A DNA stretch of 64,000 nucleotides from Roseovarius salinarum (GCF_002834145.1 NZ_PHNT01000001.1:495324-559323), one strand, 5' to 3'. Shown: positions 8,200 to 17,319, counted from the first letter of the stretch. A program made the numbers and translations. Notes: generated from the sequence alone by a model not told the origin.

Positions 8200-9276
8200 T
8201 CACTGGTCGTAATCGACGGTGACGTTGTCGGTGACCGGGTAGGACTGGCACGACAGGACATAGCCCTTCTCGACCTCGTAGTCCTCCAGCGCGTGGTTGG
8301 CGACCATCTCGACCTCGCCCTCCAGCACCCGGCAGCGGCAGGTGGAGCAGACCCCGGCCCGGCAGGCAAAGGGGGCGTCCATGCTGTTTTCCAGGGCGGC
8401 GTCGAGGATCGCGGTGTCCTTGGGCACCTTGACCGTTTGCGTCGCGCCGTCGAGCGTGACGGAAACGGACGTCTGGTTGGCCGCGTTCGCGGCCTGTTTC
8501 GACACCGCCTTGCGCTTTGCGCGCCCCGGCTGGGCGGAGGCGAACAGCTCGAACTTGATCCGGTCGTCCGTCAGCCCCGCGTTGCGCAGGGCGCTGGAGA
8601 TTCCCAGCATCATCGGCTCGGGCCCGCAGATGAAGGCGGTATCGACCGTGTCGATGTCGATGAAGCCGCTGTCGAAGAGCTGCCGGCATTTTTCCTCTGT
8701 CACCAGCCCGGTGAACAGCTCGATCTCCTGCGTGTCGCTTTCGAGCACGTGGATGACGTTGAACCGGCCCAGGTAGGTGTTCTTGAGGTCTTCCAGTTCC
8801 TCGCGGAACATGATGGTGTTCACGCCCTTGTTGGCATAGACGAGCGTGAAGGTCGACTTCGGCTCGCGCGACAATGCCGTCTTGAGGATCGACAGCACGG
8901 GCGTGATGCCCGAGCCGCCGGCGAAGCCGAGGTAATGCTTTTCGTTGTCCGGGTGGAGCGGGGTGTGAAACGCGCCCATCGGCGGCATCGCCTCGATCCG
9001 GTCGCCGACCTGCATCTCCTCGTTGGCCCAGGTGGAGAAGGCGCCGCCGTCCACCCGCTTGATGCCGACCTGCAGGATGCCCTCGTCGCGCCCGGCGCAG
9101 ATCGAGTAGGAGCGGCGCAATTCCTCGCCGTCGAAATCGCGGCGGAAGGTCAGGTACTGCCCCTGCGTGAAATCGAACGCGTCGGCCGCACCGTTCGCGG
9201 GCCTGAGCGTCACCACGACCGCGTCGCGGATCGTCTTTTGGATGTCGGTGACTTCCAGTTCGTGAAAGCGTGCCAT
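8200..9276 (-). CDS. paaE: Phenylacetyl-CoA 1,2-epoxidase reductase subunit PaaE
   Basis: 358 residues. N-terminal FAD domain with RRSYSICAG (FAD binding), middle NAD(P)H domain with GFAGGSGITPVLSILKT, C-terminal plant-type ferredoxin domain with CRAGVCSTCRCRV and a downstream LSCQSYP Cys. It passes electrons from NADPH to the PaaA diiron centre. It lies 13 bp after paaD in the paaABCDE order seen in other bacteria. Confidence 0.95.
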   Translation of the reverse strand: MARFHELEVTDIQKTIRDAVVVTLRPANGAADAFDFTQGQYLTFRRDFDGEELRRSYSICAGRDEGILQVGIKRVDGGAFSTWANEEMQVGDRIEAMPPMGAFHTPLHPDNEKHYLGFAGGSGITPVLSILKTALSREPKSTFTLVYANKGVNTIMFREELEDLKNTYLGRFNVIHVLESDTQEIELFTGLVTEEKCRQLFDSGFIDIDTVDTAFICGPEPMMLGISSALRNAGLTDDRIKFELFASAQPGRAKRKAVSKQAANAANQTSVSVTLDGATQTVKVPKDTAILDAALENSMDAPFACRAGVCSTCRCRVLEGEVEMVANHALEDYEVEKGYVLSCQSYPVTDNVTVDYDQ

Positions 9277-9289
9277 GGGGGCTCCTCCC

Positions 9290-9751
9290 TCAGATGCACT
9301 TGAAGTATTCGAACGGCTCGAGACAGTCCCGGCAGCGCCACTGCGCCTTGCACGGGGTCGAGCCGAACTGGCTGAGTTTCTCGAGGTTGGCGCCACCGCA
9401 GCGCGGGCAACGCTCGGGCCCGCCGGCGGGCTGGGGCGGCGCTATGCCGTATTCCTCGAGCTTGGCGCGGCCTTCCTCGGTCATCCAGTCGGTCGTCCAC
9501 GCCGGGCTGAGCTGGCGCTTGAGCTCCAGGTTCTCGATGCCGTGGCCGCGCAACGCCGTCTCGATCTCCATGTTGATCAGCGACGTCGCCGGGCAGCCCG
9601 AGTAGGTGGGCGTGACGGTGACGACAAGCGTGTCGTCCTGCCAGTCCACGTCGCGGATGATGCCAAGATCCGTCAGGCTGATCGCGGGGATCTCGGGGTC
9701 GGGAATGGCGCCCAGCCATTCCCAGACCTGATCGACACTCGGCCGGGTCAT
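9290..9751 (-). CDS. paaD: Epoxidase maturation factor PaaD
   Basis: 153 residues. N-terminal MIP18/DUF59 domain (VWEWLGAIPDPEIPAISLTD near residues 9-28, TYSGCPAT later) and a C-terminal zinc-ribbon-like CPRCGG plus CRDCLEPFEYFKC. PaaD acts in iron-sulfur or metal-centre maturation of the PaaABCE complex. The ATG at 9751 is chosen because the DUF59 domain starts at once; upstream in-frame sequence is the paaC 3' end read in another frame. Confidence 0.92.
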   Translation of the reverse strand: MTRPSVDQVWEWLGAIPDPEIPAISLTDLGIIRDVDWQDDTLVVTVTPTYSGCPATSLINMEIETALRGHGIENLELKRQLSPAWTTDWMTEEGRAKLEEYGIAPPQPAGGPERCPRCGGANLEKLSQFGSTPCKAQWRCRDCLEPFEYFKCI

Positions 9752-9777
9752 GGTCGTGCCTCCTGTCCGCGGGTGCG

Positions 9778-10548
9778 TTACCACTGGCAGCCGGGGTAGG
9801 CGCGCTGCAGCCATTGCATGGTGCACAGCAGGTGGCCCAGGTGCTCGGTGTGCATGGTGCCGCTGCGCCCGCCCCGGTGCACGTAGGCCTTTTCGGGAAT
9901 GGTCAGCGTCGCCTCGGCCATCACGCGGCCGACGAAGGCGTCGTATTCCGCGCGCAGGCTGGCCGGATCGGGGGCGATGCCGGCCTCGGCCATCGCGGCG
10001 TCGGTGGCGTCGCTTTCGAACAGCTCGCCCACGTAGGGGTAGAGGTAGTCCAGCGCCGCCTGCATGCGCGCGTGGCTTTCCTCGGTGCCGTCGCCCAGCC
10101 CCACGACCGTGTCGGCAGAGCGTTCCACGTGGTAGGCGTTCTCCTTCGCCGCCTTCTCGGCGATCTCGCGCACGCGCTCGTCGGCGGATTTCTGCAGCCT
10201 GCCCAGCATGATCGAGGCCCAGGCGTCGTAAAGGAACTGGCGCATCAGCGTCTGGCCGAAATCGCCGTTGGGCAGCTCGACCAGCAGGACGTTGCGGAAA
10301 TCCCAGGCGTCGCGCAGGAAGGCGAGGTCGTCGGCGGTCCTGCCTTCGCCCTGTACCTCGGCGGCGTAGTCCAGCCAAAGCTGGGTCTGGCCGATCAGGT
10401 CCAGCGCGGTGTTGGCCAGCGCGATGTCCTCTTCAAGCACCGGCGAGTGGCCGCACCACTCCGACACGCGGTGGCCCAGGATCAGGGTGTTGTCGCCCAT
10501 GCGCAGCAGGAACTGCAGCAGGGCCGTCTTGTCGATCGTCTCTGTCAT
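9778..10548 (-). CDS. paaC: Phenylacetyl-CoA epoxidase structural subunit PaaC
   Basis: 256-residue ferritin-like protein. It contains ALDLIGQTQLWLDYAAE and the ExxH-type ENAYHVERSAD. PaaC pairs with PaaA as the scaffold subunit. The ATG at 10548 overlaps the paaB TGA (TGATG), preferred over a GTG one codon upstream. It ends in TAA. Confidence 0.94.
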   Translation of the reverse strand: MTETIDKTALLQFLLRMGDNTLILGHRVSEWCGHSPVLEEDIALANTALDLIGQTQLWLDYAAEVQGEGRTADDLAFLRDAWDFRNVLLVELPNGDFGQTLMRQFLYDAWASIMLGRLQKSADERVREIAEKAAKENAYHVERSADTVVGLGDGTEESHARMQAALDYLYPYVGELFESDATDAAMAEAGIAPDPASLRAEYDAFVGRVMAEATLTIPEKAYVHRGGRSGTMHTEHLGHLLCTMQWLQRAYPGCQW

Positions 10549-10886
10549 CACATCTGCCCCACTTCGTCGGGAATGTCGAAGAACGTCGGGTGGCGGTAGA
10601 CCTTGCTTTCCGACGGTTCGAACAGCGGGCCCTTCTCGCTGGGCACGGTGGCCGCGATGTGGCGCGATTCCACCGCCCAGATCGAGACGCCCTCGTTGCG
10701 GCGGGTGTAGACGTCGCGCGCGTTCTTGATCGCCATCTCGGCGTCAGGGGCATGCAGGCTGCCGACGTGGCGGTGGCTCATGCCGTGCTGTCCGCGGATG
10801 AAGATCTCCCACAGCGGCCATTCCTTGCGCTCGGGTTTCTTCTCGGACTCTGTGTCGGGATAGGCCGACGGGCTGACGGAACTCAT
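10548..10886 (-). CDS. paaB: Phenylacetyl-CoA epoxidase subunit PaaB
   Basis: 112 residues. The core, from WEIFIRGQHGMSHRHVGSLH to NARDVYTRRNEGVSIWAVES, is the PaaB signature. The protein is a little longer than the E. coli one because of an N-terminal SPSAYPDTESEKKPERKEW extension. PaaB bridges PaaAC dimers. A CTCCTC-complement ribosome site lies near the start; the gene overlaps paaC by one base of the stop. Confidence 0.94.
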   Translation of the reverse strand: MSSVSPSAYPDTESEKKPERKEWPLWEIFIRGQHGMSHRHVGSLHAPDAEMAIKNARDVYTRRNEGVSIWAVESRHIAATVPSEKGPLFEPSESKVYRHPTFFDIPDEVGQM

Positions 10887-10908
10887 GTCTCTCCTCCTCG
10901 GGCGTGTC

Positions 10909-11898
10909 TCATTCGGCCGCGGTGCGGGCGGCCTTCTTGCGGGCGTGGGCCATCAGCCCCTCGCGCACCCAGCGGCCGTCTTCCCAGGCGCGGGTGCGGT
11001 CGTTCATCCGCTCGGTGTTGCAGGGGCCGTTGCCCTTGATGACGTCGAAGAATTCCTGCCAGTTCGGTTCGGTGAAGTCGTAGTGGCCGGTTTCCTCGTT
11101 CCACGTCAGGTCCGGGTCCGGGATCGACAGGCCCAGGTATTCGGCCTGCGGCACCGTCTGGTCCACGAACTTCTGGCGCAGTTCGTCGTTGGTGTTGATC
11201 TTGATCTTCCACGCCATGGACTGCGCGGAATGCACGCTGTCCTTGTCGGACGGGCCGAACATCATCAGCGACGGGTACCAGAAGCGGTCGAGCGCATCCT
11301 GCGCCATGCGCTTCTGCTCGGGGCTGCCCTGCGCCATCTTCATCATGATGTCGTAGCCCTGCCGCTGGTGGAAGCTTTCCTCCTTGCAGATGCGGATCAT
11401 CGCCCGTGAATAGGGCCCGTAGGAGGTGCGCTGCAACGGCACCTGGTTCATGATCGCCGCGCCATCGACCAGCCAGCCGACCGCGCCGATGTCGGCCCAG
11501 TTCAGGGTGGGGTAGTTGAAGATCGAGGAATACTTCATCTTGCCCGACAGCAGATCCTCGGTCAGGTCGTCACGGCTGACGCCGAGGGTTTCCGCCGCGC
11601 AGTAAAGGTAAAGCCCGTGGCCGGCCTCGTCCTGCACCTTTGCCAGAAGGATCATCTTGCGTTCGAGCGTGGGCGCGCGGGTGATCCAGTTGCCCTCGGG
11701 CAGCTGGCCCACGATTTCCGAGTGCGCGTGCTGGCCGATCTGGCGCACCAGCGTCTTGCGGTATTCCTCGGGCATCCAGTCGCGCGGCTCGATCTTCGTG
11801 TCGGCGTCGATCTTGTCCTGAAAGGCGCGTTCGTCCTCGGACATCTCCTCGCGCGTCTTCACGCCCTTGCCTGTGCTCTTGACCATCTGTGCATACAT
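10909..11898 (-). CDS. paaA: Phenylacetyl-CoA 1,2-epoxidase catalytic subunit PaaA
   Basis: 329 residues. Ferritin-like diiron oxygenase with both ExxH iron-ligand motifs visible: [11 protein letters not shown] and [13 protein letters not shown]. It adds one oxygen atom across C1-C2 of the ring of phenylacetyl-CoA. It is 18 bp downstream of paaJ on the same strand and heads the paaABCDE block. Confidence 0.96.
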   Translation of the reverse strand: MYAQMVKSTGKGVKTREEMSEDERAFQDKIDADTKIEPRDWMPEEYRKTLVRQIGQHAHSEIVGQLPEGNWITRAPTLERKMILLAKVQDEAGHGLYLYCAAETLGVSRDDLTEDLLSGKMKYSSIFNYPTLNWADIGAVGWLVDGAAIMNQVPLQRTSYGPYSRAMIRICKEESFHQRQGYDIMMKMAQGSPEQKRMAQDALDRFWYPSLMMFGPSDKDSVHSAQSMAWKIKINTNDELRQKFVDQTVPQAEYLGLSIPDPDLTWNEETGHYDFTEPNWQEFFDVIKGNGPCNTERMNDRTRAWEDGRWVREGLMAHARKKAARTAAE

Positions 11899-11916
11899 TC
11901 CGGGGTCCTCCCTTTA

Positions 11917-13119
11917 TCACACGCGTTCCAGGATCAGGGCGGCGCCCTGCCCAACACCCACGCACATCGTGCACAGCGCGTAGCGCCCGCCGGTGCGTTT
12001 CAACTGGTAGGCCGCCGTCAGCACCAGCCGTGCCCCCGACATGCCCAGGGGATGGCCCATGGCGATGGCGCCTCCATTGGCGTTGACATGGGGCGCATCG
12101 TCGGGAATGCCAAGTTCGCGCAGCGTCGCCAGCGCCTGGCTCGCGAAGGCCTCGTTCAATTCTATCACATCCATCTGGTCGATGGTCATGCCGGTGCGCT
12201 CCAGCACCTTCCGCGTGGCCGGCACGGGGCCGATACCCATCACCCGGGGCGGCACGCCGGCGGTGGCCATGCCCACCACGCGGGCCATGGGGGTCAGGCC
12301 GTTGCGTTCGGCGGCCGCGGAATTGGCCAGCAGAAGTGCGGCGGCCCCGTCGTTCACGCCCGAGGCGTTGCCGGCGGTGACACTCAGGTCGGGCCCGTTG
12401 ACACCCTTGAGGCCCGAAAGCTTCTCGGCCGTGGTGCCGGGACGGGGATGTTCGTCGGTGTCGACGACCACCGGGTCGCCCTTGCGCTGCGGCACCGACA
12501 CCGGGACGATCTCCTCGGCGAGGATGCCGGCCTCGTGCGCGGCGGCCCAGCGGGCCTGGCTGCGGGCCGCGAAGGCATCCTGATCCTCGCGCGAGACGGC
12601 GTAGTCGGCGGCGACGTTGTCGGCCGTCTCGGGCATCGAGTGCGTCCCGTGCTCGGCCTTCATCTTCGGATTGACGAAACGCCAGCCGATCGTGGTGTCG
12701 TAAACGGCCGTCGCGCGGCTGAAGGGCGCCTCGGCCTTGGGCATGACGAAGGGCGCGCGGGTCATGCTCTCGACGCCGCCGGCAATCGTCATGTCGTAGT
12801 CGCCCGCGCGGATTCCGCGGGCGGCCATCCCGACGGCATCCATGCCGCTGGCGCACAGGCGGTTGATGGTGGTGCCGGGCACTTCCACCGGCAGGCCGGC
12901 CAGCAGCGCGGCCATGCGGGCCACGTTGCGGTTGCTTTCACCTGCCTGGTTGGCATCGCCCATGATCACGTCGTCGATTGCGGCCCAGTCAACCTGTCCG
13001 TTCCGGTCCTTCAGCGCGGCGATGGGATATGCCGCCAGGTCGTCGGTGCGGACCGCAGACAGGGCGCCGCCGTAGCGTCCGATGGGCGTGCGGATCGCGT
13101 CGCAGATCAGTGCGTCCAT
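11917..13119 (-). CDS. paaJ: 3-oxoadipyl-CoA/3-oxo-5,6-dehydrosuberyl-CoA thiolase PaaJ
   Basis: 400 residues, type II thiolase. The nucleophile Cys is in [12 protein letters not shown] (about residue 88), the second site in [16 protein letters not shown], and the third in [12 protein letters not shown]. It performs the last thiolytic steps to acetyl-CoA and succinyl-CoA. It is the first gene of the paaJABCDE operon; a TetR-type palindrome lies 29-49 bp upstream of its ATG. PcaF has the same reaction, so the name relies on context. Confidence 0.93.
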   Translation of the reverse strand: MDALICDAIRTPIGRYGGALSAVRTDDLAAYPIAALKDRNGQVDWAAIDDVIMGDANQAGESNRNVARMAALLAGLPVEVPGTTINRLCASGMDAVGMAARGIRAGDYDMTIAGGVESMTRAPFVMPKAEAPFSRATAVYDTTIGWRFVNPKMKAEHGTHSMPETADNVAADYAVSREDQDAFAARSQARWAAAHEAGILAEEIVPVSVPQRKGDPVVVDTDEHPRPGTTAEKLSGLKGVNGPDLSVTAGNASGVNDGAAALLLANSAAAERNGLTPMARVVGMATAGVPPRVMGIGPVPATRKVLERTGMTIDQMDVIELNEAFASQALATLRELGIPDDAPHVNANGGAIAMGHPLGMSGARLVLTAAYQLKRTGGRYALCTMCVGVGQGAALILERV

Positions 13120-13147
13120 GAAGTGCCTCTCCCTCTTTTGGCCGAAT

Positions 13148-13168
13148 ATAAACCGACCGTTTGGTCGA
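13148..13168. promoter_or_regulatory. Probable PaaR operator upstream of paaJ
   Basis: The stretch ATAAACCGACCGTTTGGTCG matches the reverse complement of the 4044 site at all but a few positions, including both half-sites. It sits 29-49 bp before the paaJ ATG, a place suited to block RNA polymerase. Confidence 0.75.
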
Positions 13169-13201
13169 AATATACGCCCAAGCGATTCGGCGCAAGGAAA
13201 A

Positions 13202-13239
13202 TGTTACAGGTTTCTCGCATTTCGCGACAAGCTGTAACA
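13202..13239. promoter_or_regulatory. Inverted repeat TGTTACAG-N22-CTGTAACA
   Basis: Perfect 8-bp arms at 13202-13209 and 13232-13239 lie between the VOC gene stop and the paaJ promoter. It could be a second operator for paaJ. Read leftward the 3' arm is followed by TTTTCC, so a weak terminator for the VOC operon is also possible. The regulator is unknown. Confidence 0.5.
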
Positions 13240-13271
13240 AGACCTGCGCCGCCCGCGACCCGCCGGCGCCC

Positions 13272-13814
13272 TCAGACGCTGCCGAGTTCCTTCGCGTGAA
13301 GCCAGTCGGCGTGACGCGGTGCCTTCTTGGTGCGCGACCACTCCTCGAGCATGTCCCATTTCACGTCGTTGAGCCTTTCCAGCATCGCGTCCTCTTTCGG
13401 GTCCGGGCAGGCCAGTTCGACGCGGTGGCCGTTGGGATCGAAGAAATAGATCGAGTGGAAGATCGAGTGATCGGTCACGCCCAGAACCTCGACCCCCTTC
13501 GACTCGAGGTGGTCCTTGAAGGCGATCAGTTCGTCGCGGTCGGCCACCTTGAAGGCGATGTGCTGGACCCACTCGGGCGTGTTCTCGTCGCGGCCCATCT
13601 CGGGCTTCGTGGGCAGTTCGAAGAAGGCAAGCACGTTGCCCATGCCCGCATCCATGAAGACGTGCATGTAGGGATCGGGTTCATGCGTAGACGGCACGTG
13701 GTCCTCGGCGATTGCCAGGACGAAATCCATGTTCAGCATGTCGCGATACCATTCGACCGTCTCCTTTGCGTCCTTGCAGCGATAGGCGACATGGTGGATC
13801 TTTTCGATTTTCAT
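13272..13814 (-). CDS. VOC (glyoxalase/dioxygenase) superfamily protein
   Basis: 180 residues with two beta-alpha-beta-beta-beta modules of the vicinal-oxygen-chelate fold. Likely metal ligands are the His in KIHHVAYRC (start), the His in EWVQHIAFKV and the Glu in GHRVELACPD (end). It is the third gene of the leftward mhaA-mhaB operon, so a role in hydroxyphenylacetate or homogentisate breakdown is likely, but it is half the size of 4-hydroxyphenylpyruvate dioxygenase and is not that enzyme. The ATG at 13814 has a GAGGAGG ribosome site. Confidence 0.7.
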   Translation of the reverse strand: MKIEKIHHVAYRCKDAKETVEWYRDMLNMDFVLAIAEDHVPSTHEPDPYMHVFMDAGMGNVLAFFELPTKPEMGRDENTPEWVQHIAFKVADRDELIAFKDHLESKGVEVLGVTDHSIFHSIYFFDPNGHRVELACPDPKEDAMLERLNDVKWDMLEEWSRTKKAPRHADWLHAKELGSV

Positions 13815-13830
13815 GGGGTGGTCCTCCTCC

Positions 13831-14040
13831 TCAGGTGTTCGTTTCGGGTGTTGGCCGGTGCGCGGCCTCAAGCGCGCGGGCCAGGACGGCGCGGTCGCCG
13901 ATGTGGTTGGCGAGGATTAGAAGCAGCCGCGCGTTGAAGGCGTTGCTTTCCTCGAAAGACAGCCCTTCGTGGGCCGCCAGAAGCTCGGCGTAGAAATCGT
14001 CGGGGCCCTCGATGTTGGGCGTCAGCGTCAGGTCGGTCAT
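13831..14040 (-). CDS. DUF2783 small protein, probable coupling protein of the flavin hydroxylase (MhaB-like)
   Basis: 69 residues, helical, beginning MTDLTLTPNIEGPDDFYAEL. It follows the flavoprotein hydroxylase gene directly. In Pseudomonas putida 3-hydroxyphenylacetate 6-hydroxylase consists of a large flavoprotein (MhaA) and a very small coupling protein (MhaB) beside the homogentisate genes; size and position match here. The ATG at 14040 has AGGAG about 8 bases upstream, inside the end of the hydroxylase gene; a GTG at 14049 is also possible. Function is inferred from context. Confidence 0.68.
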   Translation of the reverse strand: MTDLTLTPNIEGPDDFYAELLAAHEGLSFEESNAFNARLLLILANHIGDRAVLARALEAAHRPTPETNT

Positions 14041-14045
14041 GGCGG

Positions 14046-15656
14046 TCACTCCTTGCCGATCGCGCGCCGCAGGGCGGCGCGGAAGGTGTCCTCTTCGAAG
14101 GTTTCTGCGCGGGCCGCGACATGCTGGTCGGGCCGGATCAGGTAGACGGCGCGGCCGTGATCCCCGAGGTAACGCTCGCGCAGCGCGCCGGTTGGGTCGT
14201 CATCCGCCGAAAGCGCCACGTGATCCACGGAAAGGCCCGCCTCCTCGAACGTCGCCGGCGCTTCGGCATCGATGGTCATCAGTGTGAAGCGCCCGCCGAG
14301 CCGGGGCAGCAGGTAGCCGTTCCCGACCGGCGCGTCGGGGCAGGGTGAGCCCGGGCGCGTCCTGTCGGGGCCGACCAGCCCGTCGGGGCCGTTCAGGGGT
14401 GAGCCATCATAGGTGCAGGGCACCGACAGCCGCCCCGAGTTCACCAGCGGCCGGGCGAATTCGTAGTGCTCGGACAGGTCCAGCACGGCATCGCGCAGCA
14501 GGCGGCTCATGTCCGACTTCGGCGTGATGAAGTCGGTGGAGCGCGTGGAATTCAGGATGTTCTCGTCCGCGCCGTGAATGCGTTCGACGTCGTAGCTGTC
14601 CAGAAGCGCGGCGGGCGCCTTGCCTTCGATCACCAGCCCCAGCTTCCAGCCCAGGTTGTCGGTGTCCTGAAGGCCCGAATTGGCGCCACGCGCACCGAAC
14701 GGGCTGACCTGGTGCGCGGCGTCGCCGGCAAAGATCACACGGTTGTGGCGGAACTTCTCCATCCGCCGGCACTGGAAGGTGTAGATCGAGATCCACTCGA
14801 GTTCGAACTCCACGTCGTCGCCCAGCATCTGCTGGAGCCGGGGCACGACATTCTCGGGCTTCTTTTCCTCTTCCTTGTCGATGTCCCAGCCCAGCTGCAG
14901 GTCGATCCGCCAGACGTCGTCGGGCTGCTTGTGCAGCAGGGCGGACTGGCCGCGGTTGAAGGGCGGATCGAACCAGAACCACCGTTCGGTGGGGAAATCG
15001 GCCTTCATGACAACGTCGGCGATCAGGAAGTTGTCCTCGAACACGCGGCCGACGAAATCGAGCCCCATCATCGCGCGGATGGGGGAGCCCGCCCCGTCGC
15101 AGGCGACCAGCCAGTCGGCCTCCAGCTCGTAGGGCCCCTCCGGCGTGTTCACCCGGAGGGCCACATGGTCACCGCGGTCGGTGACCGAATCCACCTTGTT
15201 TTCGCCGCGCAGTTCTATCGGTGCGCCCTCGGCCTGCATCTGGCGCACGCGGTCGACGGCGAACTGTTCGAAATAGTATTGCTGCAGGTTGATGAAGGCA
15301 GGGAACTGGTGCCCCTGCTCGGGCAGCAGGTCGAAGTTGTAGACCTCGCGTTCGTCGAAGAACACGCGGCCGCGGTTCCAGCTCACCCCTTTTTCGACCA
15401 TCTCGCGGCCGCATCCCAGCCGGTCGAGGATTTCGAGCGGGCGCTTGGCGAAGCAGATCGCGCGCGACCCGAAGCTGACGCGGTCGTTGTCGTCCAGAAC
15501 GACGACGCGGATCCCCTGCGTCGCCATCTCCATCGCGGCCGCCAGACCGACGGGGCCCGCGCCGACGACCACAACCGGGTGGCGGACGGGGGTCGCCGCG
15601 TCCTGGTCCGCGCTGCGCGTGTAAGGGTAAAGCGGTGTCTCGAAAATCTTGCTCAT
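14046..15656 (-). CDS. FAD-dependent aromatic hydroxylase, probable 3-hydroxyphenylacetate 6-hydroxylase large subunit (MhaA-like)
   Basis: 536 residues, group A flavoprotein monooxygenase. FAD motif VVVVGAGPVGLAAAME near residues 28-43, the DG motif LVACDGAGSPIRAMMG, and the GD motif VIFAGDAAHQVSPFGARGAN. It would hydroxylate a monohydroxylated phenylacetate to homogentisate using NAD(P)H, feeding HmgA, which is encoded divergently. The start at 15656 has a GGAGGAG ribosome site. 3-(3-hydroxyphenyl)propionate hydroxylase is the nearest alternative name, but no mhp genes are present. Confidence 0.78.
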   Translation of the reverse strand: MSKIFETPLYPYTRSADQDAATPVRHPVVVVGAGPVGLAAAMEMATQGIRVVVLDDNDRVSFGSRAICFAKRPLEILDRLGCGREMVEKGVSWNRGRVFFDEREVYNFDLLPEQGHQFPAFINLQQYYFEQFAVDRVRQMQAEGAPIELRGENKVDSVTDRGDHVALRVNTPEGPYELEADWLVACDGAGSPIRAMMGLDFVGRVFEDNFLIADVVMKADFPTERWFWFDPPFNRGQSALLHKQPDDVWRIDLQLGWDIDKEEEKKPENVVPRLQQMLGDDVEFELEWISIYTFQCRRMEKFRHNRVIFAGDAAHQVSPFGARGANSGLQDTDNLGWKLGLVIEGKAPAALLDSYDVERIHGADENILNSTRSTDFITPKSDMSRLLRDAVLDLSEHYEFARPLVNSGRLSVPCTYDGSPLNGPDGLVGPDRTRPGSPCPDAPVGNGYLLPRLGGRFTLMTIDAEAPATFEEAGLSVDHVALSADDDPTGALRERYLGDHGRAVYLIRPDQHVAARAETFEEDTFRAALRRAIGKE

Positions 15657-15764
15657 CTGCTCTCCTCCGGTCGGTCCTGCGGCGCGTCGGGCGGATCGGG
15701 GCGTGCCGCGTGGATCGCGCCGCGGCGTGATCCCGGCTTGCGTTTCCTCCCCTTCTGACGTTAT

Positions 15765-15806
15765 CGTTGCAAACGCAACGAAGTCAATAACGTTGCAGAC
15801 GCAACG
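15765..15806. promoter_or_regulatory. Twin MarR-type operators
   Basis: Two copies of CGTTGC-N4-GCAACG (15765-15780 and 15791-15806) lie 26 bp apart in the divergent mhaA/marR promoter. The spacing puts both on nearly the same DNA face. The second copy is 25 bp before the marR ATG. Binding by the adjacent MarR protein is inferred. Confidence 0.78.
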
Positions 15807-15831
15807 AAAATGATCGGGACGGTTTTCTCGC

Positions 15832-16317
15832 ATGAAACGCGCGCAATTCGATCTGGCGACCTTCTTTCCCTACCGTCTTGCCGTGCTGTCGGAACGCACG
15901 AGCAAGTGCCTGTCGGACGTTTACCGCGCGCGATTCGGCCTCTCGATGCCGGAATGGCGGGTGATCGTGCACCTAGCACGGTGCCAGCCGGTATCGGTGC
16001 GCGAGATCCACAACTGCGTGAACATGGAAAAGCCCAAGGTCAGCCGCGCCGTCGCGCGGCTCGAGACGACCGGGCTGGTGCGCAAGGACGCCGATTCGGA
16101 GGATCAGCGGCTCGTGCGCATCTCCCTCACCCAGCGTGGCGAGACCGTTCTGGACGAACTCATTCCGCTGGTCCGGGCGTTCGAGGCCCGGATCCTTGGC
16201 GATCTGGAGCCGGGAGAACTGGACCGGTTCCTTGCCACGATGGAGCGGATTCGCGCGGCGCTCGACCGCGAATCGGCCGACACGGCCGCCTCCGGCGCGG
16301 GCGAAGAGGTCGCCTGA
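15832..16317 (+). CDS. MarR-family regulator of the homogentisate island
   Basis: 161 residues. Winged helix-turn-helix with MPEWRVIVHLARCQPVSVRE and the recognition helix KPKVSRAVARLETTGLVRK (about 67-85), then the wing DQRLVRISLTQRGETVL. It is transcribed divergently from the hydroxylase operon and is the first gene of the hmgA operon. The twin palindromes before it suggest it represses both directions until an aromatic ligand binds. Confidence 0.88.
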   Translation: MKRAQFDLATFFPYRLAVLSERTSKCLSDVYRARFGLSMPEWRVIVHLARCQPVSVREIHNCVNMEKPKVSRAVARLETTGLVRKDADSEDQRLVRISLTQRGETVLDELIPLVRAFEARILGDLEPGELDRFLATMERIRAALDRESADTAASGAGEEVA

Positions 16318-16368
16318 CCGGCCTACCGGCCCGCCACAGCACAGGACAGCAAAGGAAGGCGCAAAGAC

Positions 16369-17319
16369 ATGGCAAAGGCATTCGCGTCCCAGGGGGACAT
16401 GACGGAAAAGGAAATCTCCTTCACCCAGGTGGGCGAAGGGCTCTATGCGTTCACCGCCGAGGGCGACCCGAACTCGGGCGTCATCATCGGCGATGACAGC
16501 GTGATGATCGTCGAGGCGCAGGCGACGCCGCGGCTGGCGAACAAGGTGATAGACTGCGTGCGGGGTGTCACCGACAAGCCGATCACGCACGTTGCGCTGA
16601 CCCACTACCACGCCGTGCGCGTGCTTGGGGCGTCGGCCTACGGGGCCAACCAGATCATCATGTCGGACACCGCCCGCGGCATGGTCGCCGAGCGCGGGGC
16701 CGAGGACTGGGAAAGCGAATTCCAGCGGTTTCCCCGGCTGTTCGAGGGCCATGAATCGATCCCCGGCCTGACCTGGCCGAACACGACGTTCTCGGACACG
16801 ATGACCGTCTACCTCGGCGACCGCCGGGTGGACCTGATGCATCTGGGCCGCGCGCACACGGCCGGCGACATCGTCATCCATGTCCCCGACCAGAACGTCA
16901 TGTTCACGGGTGACATCGTCGAATACCACTCGGCCTGCTACTGCGGCGACGGGCATTTCGCCGACTGGGGCGACACGCTGGACGCCATCAAGTGGTTCGA
17001 CGTGGACGCCATCGCGCCGGGGCGCGGCAATGCGCTGGTCGGCCGCGAAATGGTCAACGCCGCCATCGAGAACACGCGCGATTTCGTGGAAAGCACATAC
17101 AGGCCGGCGGCGCAGGTCGCCGCGCGGGGCGGCACGCTGAAGGAAGCATGGGATGCCGTCCGGGCCGAGTGCGACCCGAAGTTCGCCGATTACGCGATCT
17201 ACGAACACTGCCTGCCGTTCAACGTGGCGCGTGCCTATGACGAGGCCCGCGGCATCGAAACGCCCCGCATCTGGACCGCCGAGCGCGACCTGAAGATGTG
17301 GGAGGCGCTGCAGGGCTGA
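16369..17319 (+). CDS. MBL-fold hydrolase-like protein with altered metal motif
   Basis: 316 residues with the metallo-beta-lactamase fold ([16 protein letters not shown], then [41 protein letters not shown]). The signature HxHxDH reads HYHAVR, lacking the Asp and the third His, so one of the two metal sites is probably missing. It lies between marR and hmgA. A hydrolytic role on a homogentisate-pathway thioester or lactone is possible but not shown by the sequence. Confidence 0.75.
   Translation: MAKAFASQGDMTEKEISFTQVGEGLYAFTAEGDPNSGVIIGDDSVMIVEAQATPRLANKVIDCVRGVTDKPITHVALTHYHAVRVLGASAYGANQIIMSDTARGMVAERGAEDWESEFQRFPRLFEGHESIPGLTWPNTTFSDTMTVYLGDRRVDLMHLGRAHTAGDIVIHVPDQNVMFTGDIVEYHSACYCGDGHFADWGDTLDAIKWFDVDAIAPGRGNALVGREMVNAAIENTRDFVESTYRPAAQVAARGGTLKEAWDAVRAECDPKFADYAIYEHCLPFNVARAYDEARGIETPRIWTAERDLKMWEALQG

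Noticed and set aside
13272..13814. 4-hydroxyphenylpyruvate dioxygenase
   Set aside because: The protein has 180 residues and a single VOC unit pair, half the size of that enzyme.
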